A DNA stretch of 53,710 bases from an uncultured Chlorobiaceae bacterium (GCA_903882665.1 CAIRXW010000006.1:1-53710); one strand, 5' to 3'; shown: positions 36,119 to 45,963, counted from the stretch's first letter. Numbers and translations are program-made. The notes: generated by a model from the letters alone, not told the origin.

Positions 36119-37043
36119 GGGCAGCCCCCTGTTTCTCCTCCATGAGGGCGATGAAGGTATCTTCAATGCCGGGCTGAATCACCGAAACCGAAAGCTCCGA
36201 AAACCCTTGTGCATGGAGAGAGGCAAGAAGTTCATCAGCGCTGACGGAGGGACGGTTGTCGGTGTAGTGCAGGGCGCTGCCGAAGGCGTAGACGGAAGCG
36301 GCATGGGAAGAGGAACGCAAGACCGAGAGCAGCCGACCTGTTTCGCTTGCACGGATGGCAAAAAGCGGTTTCGGGAAAAGGGTGGTGATGCCCGCCGGGG
36401 TATCGATTGCAAGAATCCTCCCCTCCTGCATAAAGGCGATCCGGTCGCAGAGCACCGCCTCGTCCATATAGGGTGTCGAGACGAGAATGGTCATACCCTG
36501 CTCGCGAAGGCGGCCAAGCATTTGCCAGAACTCCTGACGCGAGACGGCATCGACGCCAGTGGTGGGTTCATCGAGAAAGAGCACTTCAGGCCGATGCACC
36601 AGCGCGCAGGAGAGGGCGAGCTTCTGCTTCATTCCGCCAGAGAGTTTGCCTGCCCTTCTTGTTTTAAAGGGCTCAAGCTGGCTGTAAATTTCACGGATCA
36701 GCTCGTAGTTTTTTTCGACCGTCGTGCCAAAAACCGAGGCAAAAAAGCGGAGATTCTCTTCGACACTCAGGTCAGGATAGAGTGAAAATTTGCCCGGCAT
36801 GTAGCCTATGCGCTGGCGAAGTTCCCGGTAGGAGCCTACCACGTCAAGCCCGAGCAGCTCTGAGCGCCCCTCATCGGCCAAAAGCAGGGTGACCAGAATC
36901 CGGATCAGCGTTGTCTTGCCTGCCCCGTCCGCGCCAATAAGGCCAAAAAGCTCACCCTCTCCGACCGCAAAATTGATCTCCCGAAGCGCCTGGACTTTAC
37001 CAAAGCGCTTGCCGACACCGGCAACCAGCAGAGCCTCCTTCAT
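36111..37043 (-). CDS. ABC transporter ATPase (YbhF N-terminal half-like)
   Basis: A 310-residue ATPase with Walker A GADGAGKTT, signature LSGGMKQKLALS and Walker B VLFLDEPTTGVD. About 70 residues past the ATPase core resemble the C-terminal extension of DrrA/YbhF-type proteins. It overlaps the HlyD gene by 4 bases and the second ATPase by 8. Confidence 0.93.
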   Translation of the reverse strand: MKEALLVAGVGKRFGKVQALREINFAVGEGELFGLIGADGAGKTTLIRILVTLLLADEGRSELLGLDVVGSYRELRQRIGYMPGKFSLYPDLSVEENLRFFASVFGTTVEKNYELIREIYSQLEPFKTRRAGKLSGGMKQKLALSCALVHRPEVLFLDEPTTGVDAVSRQEFWQMLGRLREQGMTILVSTPYMDEAVLCDRIAFMQEGRILAIDTPAGITTLFPKPLFAIRASETGRLLSVLRSSSHAASVYAFGSALHYTDNRPSVSADELLASLHAQGFSELSVSVIQPGIEDTFIALMEEKQGAAHE

Positions 37044-37945
37044 GAGCCACGCTTTTTGGGCAACCTCATCTCTCCGGGCATCCCGATTTTAAGGCGGCCA
37101 TCGGGGTTGTTGACCTGCACCTTCACGGCGTAGACCATGCTCACCCGATCTTCCCTTGTCTGGATTATTTTCGGGGTAAACTCGGCTTTTTCAGAGATCC
37201 AGGTGATGCGCCCCTTGAGGCTCCTGTTGCCATCAATCAGCACCTCGACCTCTTCGCCGATGCTCACCTGCGGAAGTTGCGCGCCACTCAGGTAGACTCT
37301 CAAAAACATGGTCTGGAGATCGGCAATCCTGTAGAGTGGTTTGCCGTATGAGGTGAGCTCACCCTGCTCGGTATACCGGGTGAGCACGACACCATCAACC
37401 GGATTGCGGACAACGCTCTTGCTAATCTGATCGTCGAGCTGGGAGATGCGGGCCTCCTTGGCGCTGATCTCTCCGGCAATGCCGGGGTTCTCCGTTTCAA
37501 GGGAGCGAATCTGCCGGTCGATCACAGCAATCCCGTTCTGGATGGTCTCAAGCTGTTTTGAGGGAACTGCCCCCTCACTCAAAAGCCGCCGGTAGCGCTC
37601 ATCATCGCGCTTCATGTTCCGCCGTTCCTCAAGCAGCACACCGATGCGGGCGGCAAGGGCTGGACGTTTGGCAGCAAGCGCCCTACGCTCTGCCTGAAGC
37701 TGGGTACGGCTGAAATGCAGTTGAGTGGTATCAATAACGGCGGCCACACTTCCTGCCGCCATTCGGCTCCCCTCTTCGACCCTCAGTTGCTCCAGCTTTC
37801 CGTTTGCTTCGGATGAAACAATGATCTCTGTGGCCTCAAAATTGCCGTAGCCGTCCGACCGGTCGCTCTTCTGGCAACCTGCAAAAGCAAGGAAAAAGAG
37901 GCAAAACATGAATTTGACCGTTAAAAAAAATGGTGCCTGTCGCAT
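37040..37945 (-). CDS. HlyD-family periplasmic adaptor lipoprotein (YbhG-like)
   Basis: A 301-residue adaptor. A lipoprotein signal ends in LAFAGC, so it is probably anchored by lipid at Cys24. Two lipoyl halves (SSEANGKLEQLRVEEGSRMA and VRNPVDGVVLTRYTEQGELT) flank a coiled coil at about residues 75-165. The gene opens the exporter operon. TolC-family partners of such systems are usually encoded elsewhere; one is at 1489. Confidence 0.9.
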   Translation of the reverse strand: MRQAPFFLTVKFMFCLFFLAFAGCQKSDRSDGYGNFEATEIIVSSEANGKLEQLRVEEGSRMAAGSVAAVIDTTQLHFSRTQLQAERRALAAKRPALAARIGVLLEERRNMKRDDERYRRLLSEGAVPSKQLETIQNGIAVIDRQIRSLETENPGIAGEISAKEARISQLDDQISKSVVRNPVDGVVLTRYTEQGELTSYGKPLYRIADLQTMFLRVYLSGAQLPQVSIGEEVEVLIDGNRSLKGRITWISEKAEFTPKIIQTREDRVSMVYAVKVQVNNPDGRLKIGMPGEMRLPKKRGS

Positions 37946-37960
37946 GGTTATAGAGTGTTT

Positions 37961-39034
37961 TCAAGCCAGAAGATGAATACGGGTAAAGAGGTAATCGAGA
38001 GAGTCTTCGTTCAAGACAACCCTTGAAAAGCCTGTCGAGCCTAGTTCCATTGGCCGATTATCGCGGTCGCTGGTGAACTTGCGGCTCTGCTTGCCGTTAT
38101 ACCAGTAGACCAGCCTGATTTTGTTCCCTTCGATTTCAAGAGCCGTGATACCCCGTTTTCCAATGGCACAGCCGGAGTTGAAGATACTTGGAATGGTGAG
38201 ATTATTGTAGAGTCCACTCCGGAGACCAATTTTTTTGCCTTGTTTGTAGCACTCCTCAAGCTCAACTTTCAGTGCTGCGATTTTTTGTTCGATAGCCGCA
38301 CGTTTTTGACTATCTGCTGCCGGATAGGCCCTGCACAGCTCCTCTATCCGATAGTTCAGAAAATCCACCTTTGAGAGCGACTCAAAGAGGGGACGGTGGG
38401 TATGGCCTATAATCGAGACAATTTTTGCATGGTTGGAGAACTCATAAATCGATTTCTCGATGGCAAAGCGTCGGGTACTGTTGTAGGCGATAGAAAAACC
38501 CCTGATACCGACCGGTTTTATGATATAGCGGATAAAGAGGACAACAGCACGGCTCACTATCGGATAGGTCTCCCACAGAAGTACCGATGCCTGGTGGCCG
38601 TGAAACAGCAGAAGGGTCTCCTTGCCGTACTGAAACTTCAGCGATTCAACCATTGATGAAGCAAGCCGGTACTTCCTCTCCTCAAGCAACTCAGCGTCAT
38701 GGTTCCCGTATATTTTCCAGAAAAAACCGTTCTGCTCAAACTTCAAAAAAAGGTCGTAGAGTTCACCCCACACCGCCTCAATGCTCTCAAGCGGGAACTT
38801 GAAAAGCTCCTCAACATCACCATTAAGGACAAGACTGTATTTTTCAGGCAGATAGTAGCTCCCGAGCATGGTTTTGACCAGTTCGGAATTGCGCTTGAAC
38901 TCATCGCGCCGTCCGCCATTGCCGATATGCAGATCACTGAGAATCAGAACCTTTGAGGTGTTGTCCAAATTGATCGGCCTTGCATTCTGAAGCAGGCGCT
39001 CAAGATAGGGATGTTTTTTGTACTTGAAACTCAT
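37961..39034 (-). CDS. Metallophosphoesterase (calcineurin-like)
   Basis: A 357-residue enzyme with all metal-binding motifs: LSDLHIGNGG, NGDVEEL, YGNHDAEL, FHGH and IGHTHRP. The order D-x-H, GD, GNHD, GH, GHTH is standard for this superfamily. It resembles the LpxH/YbbF-related group in general layout, but a specific substrate is not assigned. The stop lies 15 bases before the HlyD gene on the same strand, so it could head that operon. Confidence 0.88.
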   Translation of the reverse strand: MSFKYKKHPYLERLLQNARPINLDNTSKVLILSDLHIGNGGRRDEFKRNSELVKTMLGSYYLPEKYSLVLNGDVEELFKFPLESIEAVWGELYDLFLKFEQNGFFWKIYGNHDAELLEERKYRLASSMVESLKFQYGKETLLLFHGHQASVLLWETYPIVSRAVVLFIRYIIKPVGIRGFSIAYNSTRRFAIEKSIYEFSNHAKIVSIIGHTHRPLFESLSKVDFLNYRIEELCRAYPAADSQKRAAIEQKIAALKVELEECYKQGKKIGLRSGLYNNLTIPSIFNSGCAIGKRGITALEIEGNKIRLVYWYNGKQSRKFTSDRDNRPMELGSTGFSRVVLNEDSLDYLFTRIHLLA

Positions 39035-39282
39035 AGTGATAGAACCGTTCTTCCTTTCTCCGGAATATCTGCCATCCCGGAGGGAAGGCCCACTTCTGAT
39101 ATACTCAAAAAAAGTAACCCCCGCAAGATTGAAGCCTGCCGGAAGAGGGTTATCTCACGTGTTGCGACAGGGAAGCAATCTTTCCCCTTTTTCGAGCGCG
39201 ATTGAGGAAAAAAGAAAAAAAGAGCTTTCTTGTCTTCCAGAACACGACAAACAATGGCTCATCAATATTACGCTGCACCATC

Positions 39283-39957
39283 TTGATCTCTCCTGAACGA
39301 TTCCGCAAAATCCATGAAATGCTGCTTCATCGCCAGCCTGACCTGACGGTTATCATGGATAACGTCAACAAAGCCCACAACCTCTCGGCTATTATCCGTA
39401 GCTGTGATGGAGTTGGTATCAATGAACTCCACGCTGTTTCATACCGCAAATCAATCTATACCGAACAGAATGCCGCAGCAGGTGCAAGCAAATGGCTGAC
39501 GCTGAGCCTTCATTCAGATATTACATCGGCCTTCAGGAAGGTCTCGGAGTGTGGTATGCAGATTGTTGTCGCAACCGGCAAGGAAGGTGCGCTGGATTTC
39601 AGGGAGGTCGATTATACCCTTCCAACGGCCCTTGTGGTAGGCGCCGAGTGGGATGGCATATCAGAAAAGGCAATTCAGGGGGCCGACTACGCCATTACCT
39701 TGCCGATGCTTGGCATGGCGGAGTCCCTCAACGTCTCTGTCGCCACAGCAGTCATTCTCTTCGAAGCGCAGCGACAGAGAGCTGCCAAAAAGATGTACAG
39801 CCAGGCGCGTCTCGATCCGGAAAGCTTTCGGCAAATGCTTTTTGAGTACACCCATCCGCGCCTGAGTCGGGAGCTCCGCCAAAAGGGTGCGCCCTACCCG
39901 CAACTTGATGCCCAGGGAGCCATCTGCACCCTTCAGGGAAGCGAAAGCGTCCGGTAG
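39283..39957 (+). CDS. trmH: tRNA (guanosine(18)-2'-O)-methyltransferase
   Basis: SpoU/TrmH-family SAM-dependent methyltransferase of about 224 residues. The open frame extends to a TTG at 39202. A TTG at 39283, just before ISPERFRKIHEMLLHRQPDL, aligns with the start of E. coli TrmH. The three motifs are present: NKAHNLSAIIRSCDGVG, LVVGAEWDGIS and LPMLGMAESLNVSVATAVIL, which together form the trefoil-knot SAM site. The C-terminal region after QRQRAAKKMY is typical of TrmH. The last 25 bases overlap the convergent gene at 39933. Confidence 0.9.
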   Translation: MISPERFRKIHEMLLHRQPDLTVIMDNVNKAHNLSAIIRSCDGVGINELHAVSYRKSIYTEQNAAAGASKWLTLSLHSDITSAFRKVSECGMQIVVATGKEGALDFREVDYTLPTALVVGAEWDGISEKAIQGADYAITLPMLGMAESLNVSVATAVILFEAQRQRAAKKMYSQARLDPESFRQMLFEYTHPRLSRELRQKGAPYPQLDAQGAICTLQGSESVR

Positions 39958-40475
39958 CTGTAGATGAAGGCAATGGTGCCAAGCCTTGAGTTGAGCCCCA
40001 TAACCGGCACAAGAAACATGCTCTTCCCCTGCGGCAGCACGTAGGAGACCTGTACCAATGCCCCAAGCTTCATTTGGGGGTAACGAATAAGAAAAGAGCT
40101 CCCCAGCAACTTTCGGTCAGTCGATACTTTTATGGTGCCTGCAGGGTCAAGCAGCATAATCACACCAAACCCCTTGCGCTGGATCAGTTCGTTGAAATAG
40201 TCATCAATCTGGTCATAATTGGAACGCATCAACTCCTTGCGCACCGACCAGGCAAGCGGCAGAGTGAAAAGCTGAATATCCTGGCGCTGAATAATCACAG
40301 AACGGCTCTCGGCAAGCTCCGCAAGCTCTTTCACCTTTTGCTCTCCAAGGTAGCGGGTCAAAAAAATTCCCCCGACAAGCAGCGCAAGAACCAGAGGAAG
40401 CGCGATCAGAAAGATGCGTTTCCAGATTGATGGCTTTGGCTGCGGGGTTACCCCGAAATCATTGCTGTTCTTCAT
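39933..40475 (-). CDS. Membrane-anchored periplasmic sensor-like protein
   Basis: 180 residues from ATG 40475 (MKNSNDFG). One membrane helix lies at about 20-42 (IFLIALPLVLALLVGGIFLT). The periplasmic domain contains GFGVIMLLDPAGTIKVSTDR and LNSRLGTIAFIYSYRT, a layout resembling dCACHE/PAS-like sensor folds. There is no cytoplasmic output domain. It overlaps ybeY by 17 bases and the 3' end of trmH by 25 bases. The role is unknown. Confidence 0.7.
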   Translation of the reverse strand: MKNSNDFGVTPQPKPSIWKRIFLIALPLVLALLVGGIFLTRYLGEQKVKELAELAESRSVIIQRQDIQLFTLPLAWSVRKELMRSNYDQIDDYFNELIQRKGFGVIMLLDPAGTIKVSTDRKLLGSSFLIRYPQMKLGALVQVSYVLPQGKSMFLVPVMGLNSRLGTIAFIYSYRTLSLP

Positions 40476-40908
40476 TGGTCGATAATGATGAGGTTGCCTC
40501 GGCAAAACGGTTGAGATAGAATACCTCTTTTTCCTCCATCACGGTGCGCTCATCGGGTGACTGGTCATCATAGCCGATGAGATGCAGTGCGGAATGGATA
40601 GTGACGCGCAGCAGTTCCTGCTGAAAATCAACGGCGAATCGGGCAGCATTCTCCTTCACCACATCAAGCGAAATATAAAACTCGCCATCAACCTCGCTCC
40701 CCGTGCTGTAGGGGAAGGTGATGGTATCAGTAGGATAATCGTGGCCAAGAAACTCGCGATTGATGCGCTGTATCATTTTGTTGCCGCAGTAGACGCCAAC
40801 GATTGACTCAACCGTGCACCCCTCGATCTCCATAACGAGACGCAAGGCACGCTCAATGGGTTGCTCCGGAATCTCTTTTTTGGTGGTGTTATGGATTTGC
40901 AGCATCAT
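40459..40908 (-). CDS. ybeY: Endoribonuclease YbeY (rRNA maturation)
   Basis: A 149-residue metalloprotein needed for 16S rRNA maturation and ribosome quality control. The UPF0054 signature reads RVTIHSALHLIGYDDQSPDE. The first two zinc-ligand His are present, while the third position, usually His in HGxLHLxGYDH, is Asp. The N-terminal part has EFLGHDYPTDTITFPYS, as expected. Start overlaps the hflX stop by 4 bases. Confidence 0.9.
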   Translation of the reverse strand: MMLQIHNTTKKEIPEQPIERALRLVMEIEGCTVESIVGVYCGNKMIQRINREFLGHDYPTDTITFPYSTGSEVDGEFYISLDVVKENAARFAVDFQQELLRVTIHSALHLIGYDDQSPDERTVMEEKEVFYLNRFAEATSSLSTNEEQQ

Positions 40909-42194
40909 CCGGGAAGGGTTTGTGATGAGTTGATAAGGGCATCAATATGCTTGATCTGATTTTTGCGCACCCTGAAGGTGAGTTCAACCTCTTCATCAAC
41001 ATAGCGCTTGTCGATAACTTCAGTATGCTCGTAGAGGTAAGTGATCAACTTGTAGTTGGAGACATGCACGCTGATTTTGCGCTCTGCATACTCGCGGGCA
41101 ACCTGCTCGCCGATCATCTCCTTGAGCAGAGCAATATTGACCCCCTTGATAGCGGATATACAGACGGCATCGGGATACTTTTCGCGGATCTCCGCCAGAC
41201 GCACGGGATCTTCAACCGCATCAATCTTGTTGAAAACCTCAATAATGTTGTCGTGCTCAACGCCAATCTCCTTGAGTGTCTCTCGGACAACATCTCTCTG
41301 ATCCTCAAAACTATGATGGCTGATATCAATGACATGGAGCAAAAAATCAGCCTGCAGCACCTCATCGAGGGTCGATTTAAAGCTCTCGACAAGCGTGTGC
41401 GGAAGTTTGCGGATAAAACCAACCGTATCCGAAAGCAGAACCAGCTTGTTGATGTTCAGCTCCAGACGACGGGTTTTGGTGTCGAGCGTGGCAAAGAGCC
41501 TGTTTTCGGCAAAAGCCTCAGCCTCGGGGCAGAGAACGTTCATCAGGGTTGACTTGCCGGCATTGGTATAGCCCACAAGGGAGACTCTCGGCACGCTCTG
41601 TCGCCCGCGGGTCTGGGTATCGTGCTGCAGCGAAACCTCCTGAAGCTTCTTTTTCAAGAGGGAGATCCGGTTGCGCACCAGACGGCGGTCGGTCTCAATC
41701 TGGGTTTCGCCCGGCCCCTTGTTGCCGATTCCTCCTTTCTGTTTCGATAAATGGGTCCACTGCCCCGAGAGGCGGGGCAACATGTACTCAAGCTGGGCAA
41801 GTTCAACCTGCATCTTTGCCTGGGCCGACTGCGCCCTGATGGCAAAAATCTGCAAAATCAGGCCGGTACGGTCGATAACCTTGCACTCAAGCGTCTTCTC
41901 AAGATTTCTTGCCTGGGCAGGGGTAAGATCATCATCAAAAATGACGAGATCAATCTCCTTCTCCTTGACAAAGAGCACAAGCTCCTCAACCTTCCCTTTT
42001 CCGATACAGTAAGCCGGGTCACGCAGTTTTTTGTCCTGTATGAACGATTCCACCACATCCGCTCCGGCGGTATCGGCAAGAAAAGCAAGCTCATCGAGGT
42101 ACTCCTCAACAAGGGATCGTGGTGTTTCGGGGGGGGAGCAGAGACCGACCAGAATGGCCTTTTCCCTCCTGTTTTCAGGGGTGACAGTATTCAA
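40905..42194 (-). CDS. hflX: GTPase HflX
   Basis: A 429-residue ribosome-associated GTPase that splits stalled ribosomes. The N-terminal HflX domain includes DDDLTPAQARNLEKTLECKV and the GKGKVEEL segment, followed by a coiled coil with KGPGETQIETDRRLVRNRI. The G domain has GYTNAGKSTLMN (G1), DTVGFIRKLPHTLVESF (G3 and switch II) and FNKID (G4). It is the first gene of hflX-ybeY-sensor. The 209-base divergent region to crtB probably carries both promoters. Confidence 0.95.
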   Translation of the reverse strand: MNTVTPENRREKAILVGLCSPPETPRSLVEEYLDELAFLADTAGADVVESFIQDKKLRDPAYCIGKGKVEELVLFVKEKEIDLVIFDDDLTPAQARNLEKTLECKVIDRTGLILQIFAIRAQSAQAKMQVELAQLEYMLPRLSGQWTHLSKQKGGIGNKGPGETQIETDRRLVRNRISLLKKKLQEVSLQHDTQTRGRQSVPRVSLVGYTNAGKSTLMNVLCPEAEAFAENRLFATLDTKTRRLELNINKLVLLSDTVGFIRKLPHTLVESFKSTLDEVLQADFLLHVIDISHHSFEDQRDVVRETLKEIGVEHDNIIEVFNKIDAVEDPVRLAEIREKYPDAVCISAIKGVNIALLKEMIGEQVAREYAERKISVHVSNYKLITYLYEHTEVIDKRYVDEEVELTFRVRKNQIKHIDALINSSQTLPG

Positions 42195-42403
42195 CGGCGC
42201 AGTAATAAATTACGTAAGTATTTGAATGATAAAGGACTGCTATATGGCATGTTGCTATATTACAACCATTGTTTTATCTTGACAGCTCATTGTTGTAAAC
42301 GTACTCAGTCGATAAAAAGGTACACATTTTTGCTTTCACCCCACACCGCAAAAGGGTAAAAAAGCTGTGACTACCAGAAGAGGCCCATAAAAGCGCATAT
42401 CAG

Positions 42404-43336
42404 ATGAATCTGAACGATAACCGAAACAATGCAGTGCCGGAGCCTGACAAGGTGACAACTCTTGAAGATGCTTACAGCTACTGTCGGCAGATTTCAAAAG
42501 ATCATGCAAAAACCTTCTACCTTGCAAGCATGTTTCTGCCAAAAAAACAGCAGAAACCTATTTTCGCCATTTACGCACTGCTGCGCACGGTTGATGACAT
42601 TGTCGATCTGGCAGAGATGAAACTGAGCAACGGCCTGATTACGAGTGACGAGATCCAGAGGTTGCTTGATGGCTGGAAATCGAAGCTTCTGGCCTGCTAC
42701 GCCGGCAAAACCGACAATGATCCCATCATGATGGCTTGGCACGACACGCTGAAAAGCCATTCGATCCCGATAGAGCTTCCGCTCGACCTGATGGATGGTG
42801 TTGCCATGGATATCGAGTTCAAACCCTTCGAAACTTTCGACGAACTCTACGTTTACTGCTACAAGGTGGCCGCCGTCGTCGGACTGATGACCTCCGAAAT
42901 TTTCGGCTACAGCGACAAAAAAGCGCTCGAACACGCCATAGAGCTCGGCATTGCCATGCAGTTAACCAATATCCTGCGCGACGTCGGCGAAGATGTTGAC
43001 CGGGGGAGAATCTACATCCCGCTTGAGGATCTGCGCCGTTTCAACTACTCAAGTGAGGAGCTGATGCAAAAGGCCATGAACGACAACTTCCTCAATCTGA
43101 TGAAGTTTCAGGTCGAACGGGCAAGAGGCTACTACCGCTCCTCCGAAAAAGGAATTCCCATGCTTGAAAAACGAAGCCGCTTTGGTGTCGCCATCAGCAG
43201 CGTCAACTACGGCAACATTTTAACCGCCATCGAGAAAAACCGGTACGATGTCTTTTCAAAGAGAGCCTATCGCTCTTTTTTTCAGAAAATCAGCACCATT
43301 CCCTACGTATGGTATAAAACCCGTACCTGCTCCTGA
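42404..43336 (+). CDS. crtB: Phytoene synthase
   Basis: Condenses two geranylgeranyl diphosphates to phytoene, the first committed carotenoid step and needed for the photosynthetic carotenoids of green sulfur bacteria. The 310 residues have Asp-rich motifs [12 protein letters not shown] and [20 protein letters not shown]. The sequence fits trans-isoprenyl diphosphate synthases of the squalene/phytoene group. Squalene synthase cannot be fully excluded by sequence, but the motifs fit CrtB best. It precedes lysS by 67 bases on the same strand. Confidence 0.88.
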   Translation: MNLNDNRNNAVPEPDKVTTLEDAYSYCRQISKDHAKTFYLASMFLPKKQQKPIFAIYALLRTVDDIVDLAEMKLSNGLITSDEIQRLLDGWKSKLLACYAGKTDNDPIMMAWHDTLKSHSIPIELPLDLMDGVAMDIEFKPFETFDELYVYCYKVAAVVGLMTSEIFGYSDKKALEHAIELGIAMQLTNILRDVGEDVDRGRIYIPLEDLRRFNYSSEELMQKAMNDNFLNLMKFQVERARGYYRSSEKGIPMLEKRSRFGVAISSVNYGNILTAIEKNRYDVFSKRAYRSFFQKISTIPYVWYKTRTCS

Positions 43337-43403
43337 CGGGCTGGAGCATGCAGACTCACCATATTTTTTAACTTACAGAATTTCAAGAGGCCGCCAAACC
43401 ATC

Positions 43404-44939
43404 ATGCAGAAAGAGAACGAACCGAACAAGAATATTCCTGAACAGCCAGCCCCGATTTCGCTGAACGACCAGATGCAGCGCCGTCTTGAAGAGCGCCAGC
43501 AGCTTATGGATGCAGGAGTAAATCCCTACCCCACCCACTTTGAGGTCACCCACTCCTCCCTGGAAATCATCACCAATTTCGTAGAAGAAGCCAAAACACC
43601 GGTTTCTGTAGCCGGGCGCATCATGACCATCCGAAAGATGGGAAAAGCCTCCTTTTTCCACCTCCAGGACTCAGCAGGCAGAATCCAGATCTACATGAAA
43701 AAGGATGAGGTTGGCGACGCCACCTACGACACCTTCAAACTGCTCGACATCGGCGATATCATCGGCGTCAAGGGCTTTACCTTCAAAACCAGAACCGGCG
43801 AAATCTCCGTCCATACCGAATCGCTGGAACTCCTCACCAAATCCCTGCGCCCCATACCCGTCGCCAAAGAGAAAGAGGTTGATGGCGAAAAGGTTGTTTT
43901 TGACGCCTTCAGCGACAAAGAGCTTCGCTACCGCCAGCGCTATGTTGACCTCATCGTCAATCCGGAGGTCAAAGATACCTTTATCAAGCGAAGCGCCATC
44001 GTCTCCTTCATGCGCAACTCTTTTACCGGCAACGGCTGGCTCGAAGTTGAAACCCCGATTTTGCAGCCCATCTACGGTGGCGCTGCGGCTCGCCCCTTTA
44101 CGACGCACCACAATGCGCTCGACATGCAGCTCTACCTGCGCATTGCCAACGAACTCTACCTCAAACGGCTCATCGTCGGCGGTTTTGACGGCGTCTTTGA
44201 ATTTGCCAAGGATTTCCGCAACGAGGGGATCGACCGTTTCCACAACCCTGAATTCACCCAGGTTGAGCTCTATGTTGCCTACAAGGATTACAACTGGATG
44301 ATGACAATGGTCGAAGAGCTCTTCAGCCAGACCGCCTTGGCAGTCAACAAGAGCGAAGTGACCACCTTCCTCGGCAACGACATCAGCCTCAAGCCCCCCT
44401 TCCGCCGCCTGAGCATTATTGACGCCATCGCCGAATACACCGGCAAAAATATTGCTGGCCAAACTGAAGAGCAACTGCGCTACACCGCCAAGGATCTCGG
44501 CCTCGAACTCGACCCAAAAATCAGCAGCGGCAAAATTATCGACGAAATTTTCGGTGAATTTGTAGAGCCAAAGCTCATTCAGCCAACCTTCATCATCGAC
44601 TACCCCACCGAGATGTCGCCCCTTGCCAAGGAGCACCCCTCCCAGCCCGGTATCGTTGAGCGTTTTGAGCTGATCATCGGCGGCAAAGAGGTCTGCAACT
44701 CCTTCTCCGAACTCAACGACCCCGTCATCCAGCGCGAAAGGCTCGAATCGCAGGCGAAATTAAGGCAGCGCGGCGACGAAGAGGCGATGATTGTGGACGA
44801 AGACTTCCTCCGCGCCATTGAGTACGGTATGCCTCCATGCGCCGGTATCGGCATCGGTATTGATCGTCTGGTGATGATTCTTACCGGGCAGGACTCCATA
44901 AGGGAGGTCATCTTCTTCCCGCATCTGAAACCGGAGTAA
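43404..44939 (+). CDS. lysS: Lysyl-tRNA synthetase, class II
   Basis: Charges tRNA-Lys. The 511-residue length is usual for LysS. The N-terminal OB-fold anticodon domain spans about 60-180 ([20 protein letters not shown]). The class II core has motif 1 ([13 protein letters not shown]), motif 2 ([18 protein letters not shown]) and motif 3 ([15 protein letters not shown]). ATG 43404 (MQKENEP) is preferred over an upstream ATG at 43248 that lies within crtB. Confidence 0.96.
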   Translation: MQKENEPNKNIPEQPAPISLNDQMQRRLEERQQLMDAGVNPYPTHFEVTHSSLEIITNFVEEAKTPVSVAGRIMTIRKMGKASFFHLQDSAGRIQIYMKKDEVGDATYDTFKLLDIGDIIGVKGFTFKTRTGEISVHTESLELLTKSLRPIPVAKEKEVDGEKVVFDAFSDKELRYRQRYVDLIVNPEVKDTFIKRSAIVSFMRNSFTGNGWLEVETPILQPIYGGAAARPFTTHHNALDMQLYLRIANELYLKRLIVGGFDGVFEFAKDFRNEGIDRFHNPEFTQVELYVAYKDYNWMMTMVEELFSQTALAVNKSEVTTFLGNDISLKPPFRRLSIIDAIAEYTGKNIAGQTEEQLRYTAKDLGLELDPKISSGKIIDEIFGEFVEPKLIQPTFIIDYPTEMSPLAKEHPSQPGIVERFELIIGGKEVCNSFSELNDPVIQRERLESQAKLRQRGDEEAMIVDEDFLRAIEYGMPPCAGIGIGIDRLVMILTGQDSIREVIFFPHLKPE

Positions 44940-44983
44940 GAGAGGGCAATAGTTTAGCGCGAGTTTTGGATGAGATAATCAAG

Positions 44984-45472
44984 TCAGTGATTCAGTGCAA
45001 AATTGATAACACTTTGGCTAAGCCAAATGCCATGCTCGCGCATCCGGCTTATTGCATCAGGCATTGATACCCGATACCCCGTAGATTTTGCTTTGAGCAG
45101 TACACCGATAGCTCCGGTAACATTAAGGTTCGACAAACGGGCAGTGCGCCTGCCAAGTATTTCATCAATGCATACCAGATTGATGCCAAGCTGTAAGGCC
45201 GTTTGTATAACCGATGCTTCTCCGCTATCAAGCGTGTTTTGCAGATAAGGCATAAGCACCATTGGCTGAGGGCTAATATCCAACCATGATGCCTGCTCAA
45301 ACACCTCGACCCCAAAAGCATCCCGACCACCAGCCCTGATTTCTTTGGCCACCTCATAGGGGACGACGACCCTTGAGTACAGACAACGTAGCACATCAAG
45401 GTTTCAGGTTGCGGCAGTCAAGGCAATGAGTGGCGTGGTGTTGATAACAACCACTTTCGTTTGATCAGGCAT
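44984..45472 (-). pseudogene. DUF3368 PIN-like toxin with in-frame TGA
   Basis: The 163-codon frame begins MPDQTKVVVINTTPLIALTA and then has TGA at codon 23 (45404-45406). It continues NLDVLRCLYSRVVVPYEVAK, LDSGEASVIQTALQLGINLV and CIDEILGRRTARLSNLNVTG. The last segments are strong DUF3368 signatures. Its ATG overlaps the stop of an intact UPF0175 antitoxin by 8 bases. A GTG at 45394 could start a shortened product that lacks the first acidic strand. Confidence 0.85.
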
Positions 45473-45713
45473 TACTGACATCCTGGGCAAGTTCATTCTG
45501 ATCCAAATCAATCATTGGTACACCATACCGATGCAACTCAGCCAGAAATTCGACCCTGCTCATCCCAATAAACGCAGCAGCCATCCCTGACGACAAACGT
45601 TTCATTTCAAAAAGTTTGATTGCCATGGCCAGTTTGGCCTCTTTTATGAATTGCTGCGGTGTGCATTGTGCTGCATCAGGCAGATTGCTTGGCACTTCAA
45701 GAAGGAGTTGCAT
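45465..45713 (-). CDS. UPF0175 antitoxin
   Basis: An 82-residue protein with QFIKEAKLAMAIKLFEMKRL, SSGMAAAFIGMSRVEFLAEL and YGVPMIDLDQNELAQD, matching UPF0175 antitoxins. AAGGAG lies 6 bases upstream on the minus strand. The frame is intact while its DUF3368 toxin is interrupted. Confidence 0.87.
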   Translation of the reverse strand: MQLLLEVPSNLPDAAQCTPQQFIKEAKLAMAIKLFEMKRLSSGMAAAFIGMSRVEFLAELHRYGVPMIDLDQNELAQDVSNA

Positions 45714-45824
45714 GGTGTTCTATGGTCCAGCATGATTGGGATACCCTGATTGGTTAAAGTCAACCAACAGTCAAGAAACACATTTTTAACGAAAAAAGAA
45801 CCGATTTTTATTTCCATAACATCG

Positions 45825-45841
45825 GTCCACCTTCGGTGGAC
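45825..45841. other. Perfect 7-bp hairpin
   Basis: GTCCACC-TTC-GGTGGAC, followed on the plus strand by ATTTCTTTA. It could end transcription, but no plus-strand gene lies just upstream and the tail is imperfect. Confidence 0.35.
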
Positions 45842-45963
45842 ATTTCTTTAGTCGGTGGTGCCAGAACATTTTGGCGTGCGGTGGTTCGTCCCTCACCTCC
45901 GCTCACCAAAATGTTGGTACTGCCCTCTCGCTCAAAGCAAAGACGGAATGAGCTGCCAACTGA

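Noticed and set aside
42195-42403. Strong sigma70 promoter before crtB
   Set aside because: TTGACA occurs near 42278, but the hexamer 17 bases on (TACTCA) is a poor -10, so it is not listed as a feature.
43671-44636. 321-codon minus-strand ORF
   Set aside because: Lies wholly opposite lysS, which has all class II synthetase motifs. The minus frame has no family signature and a Val/Gly/Ala/Asp-rich shadow composition.
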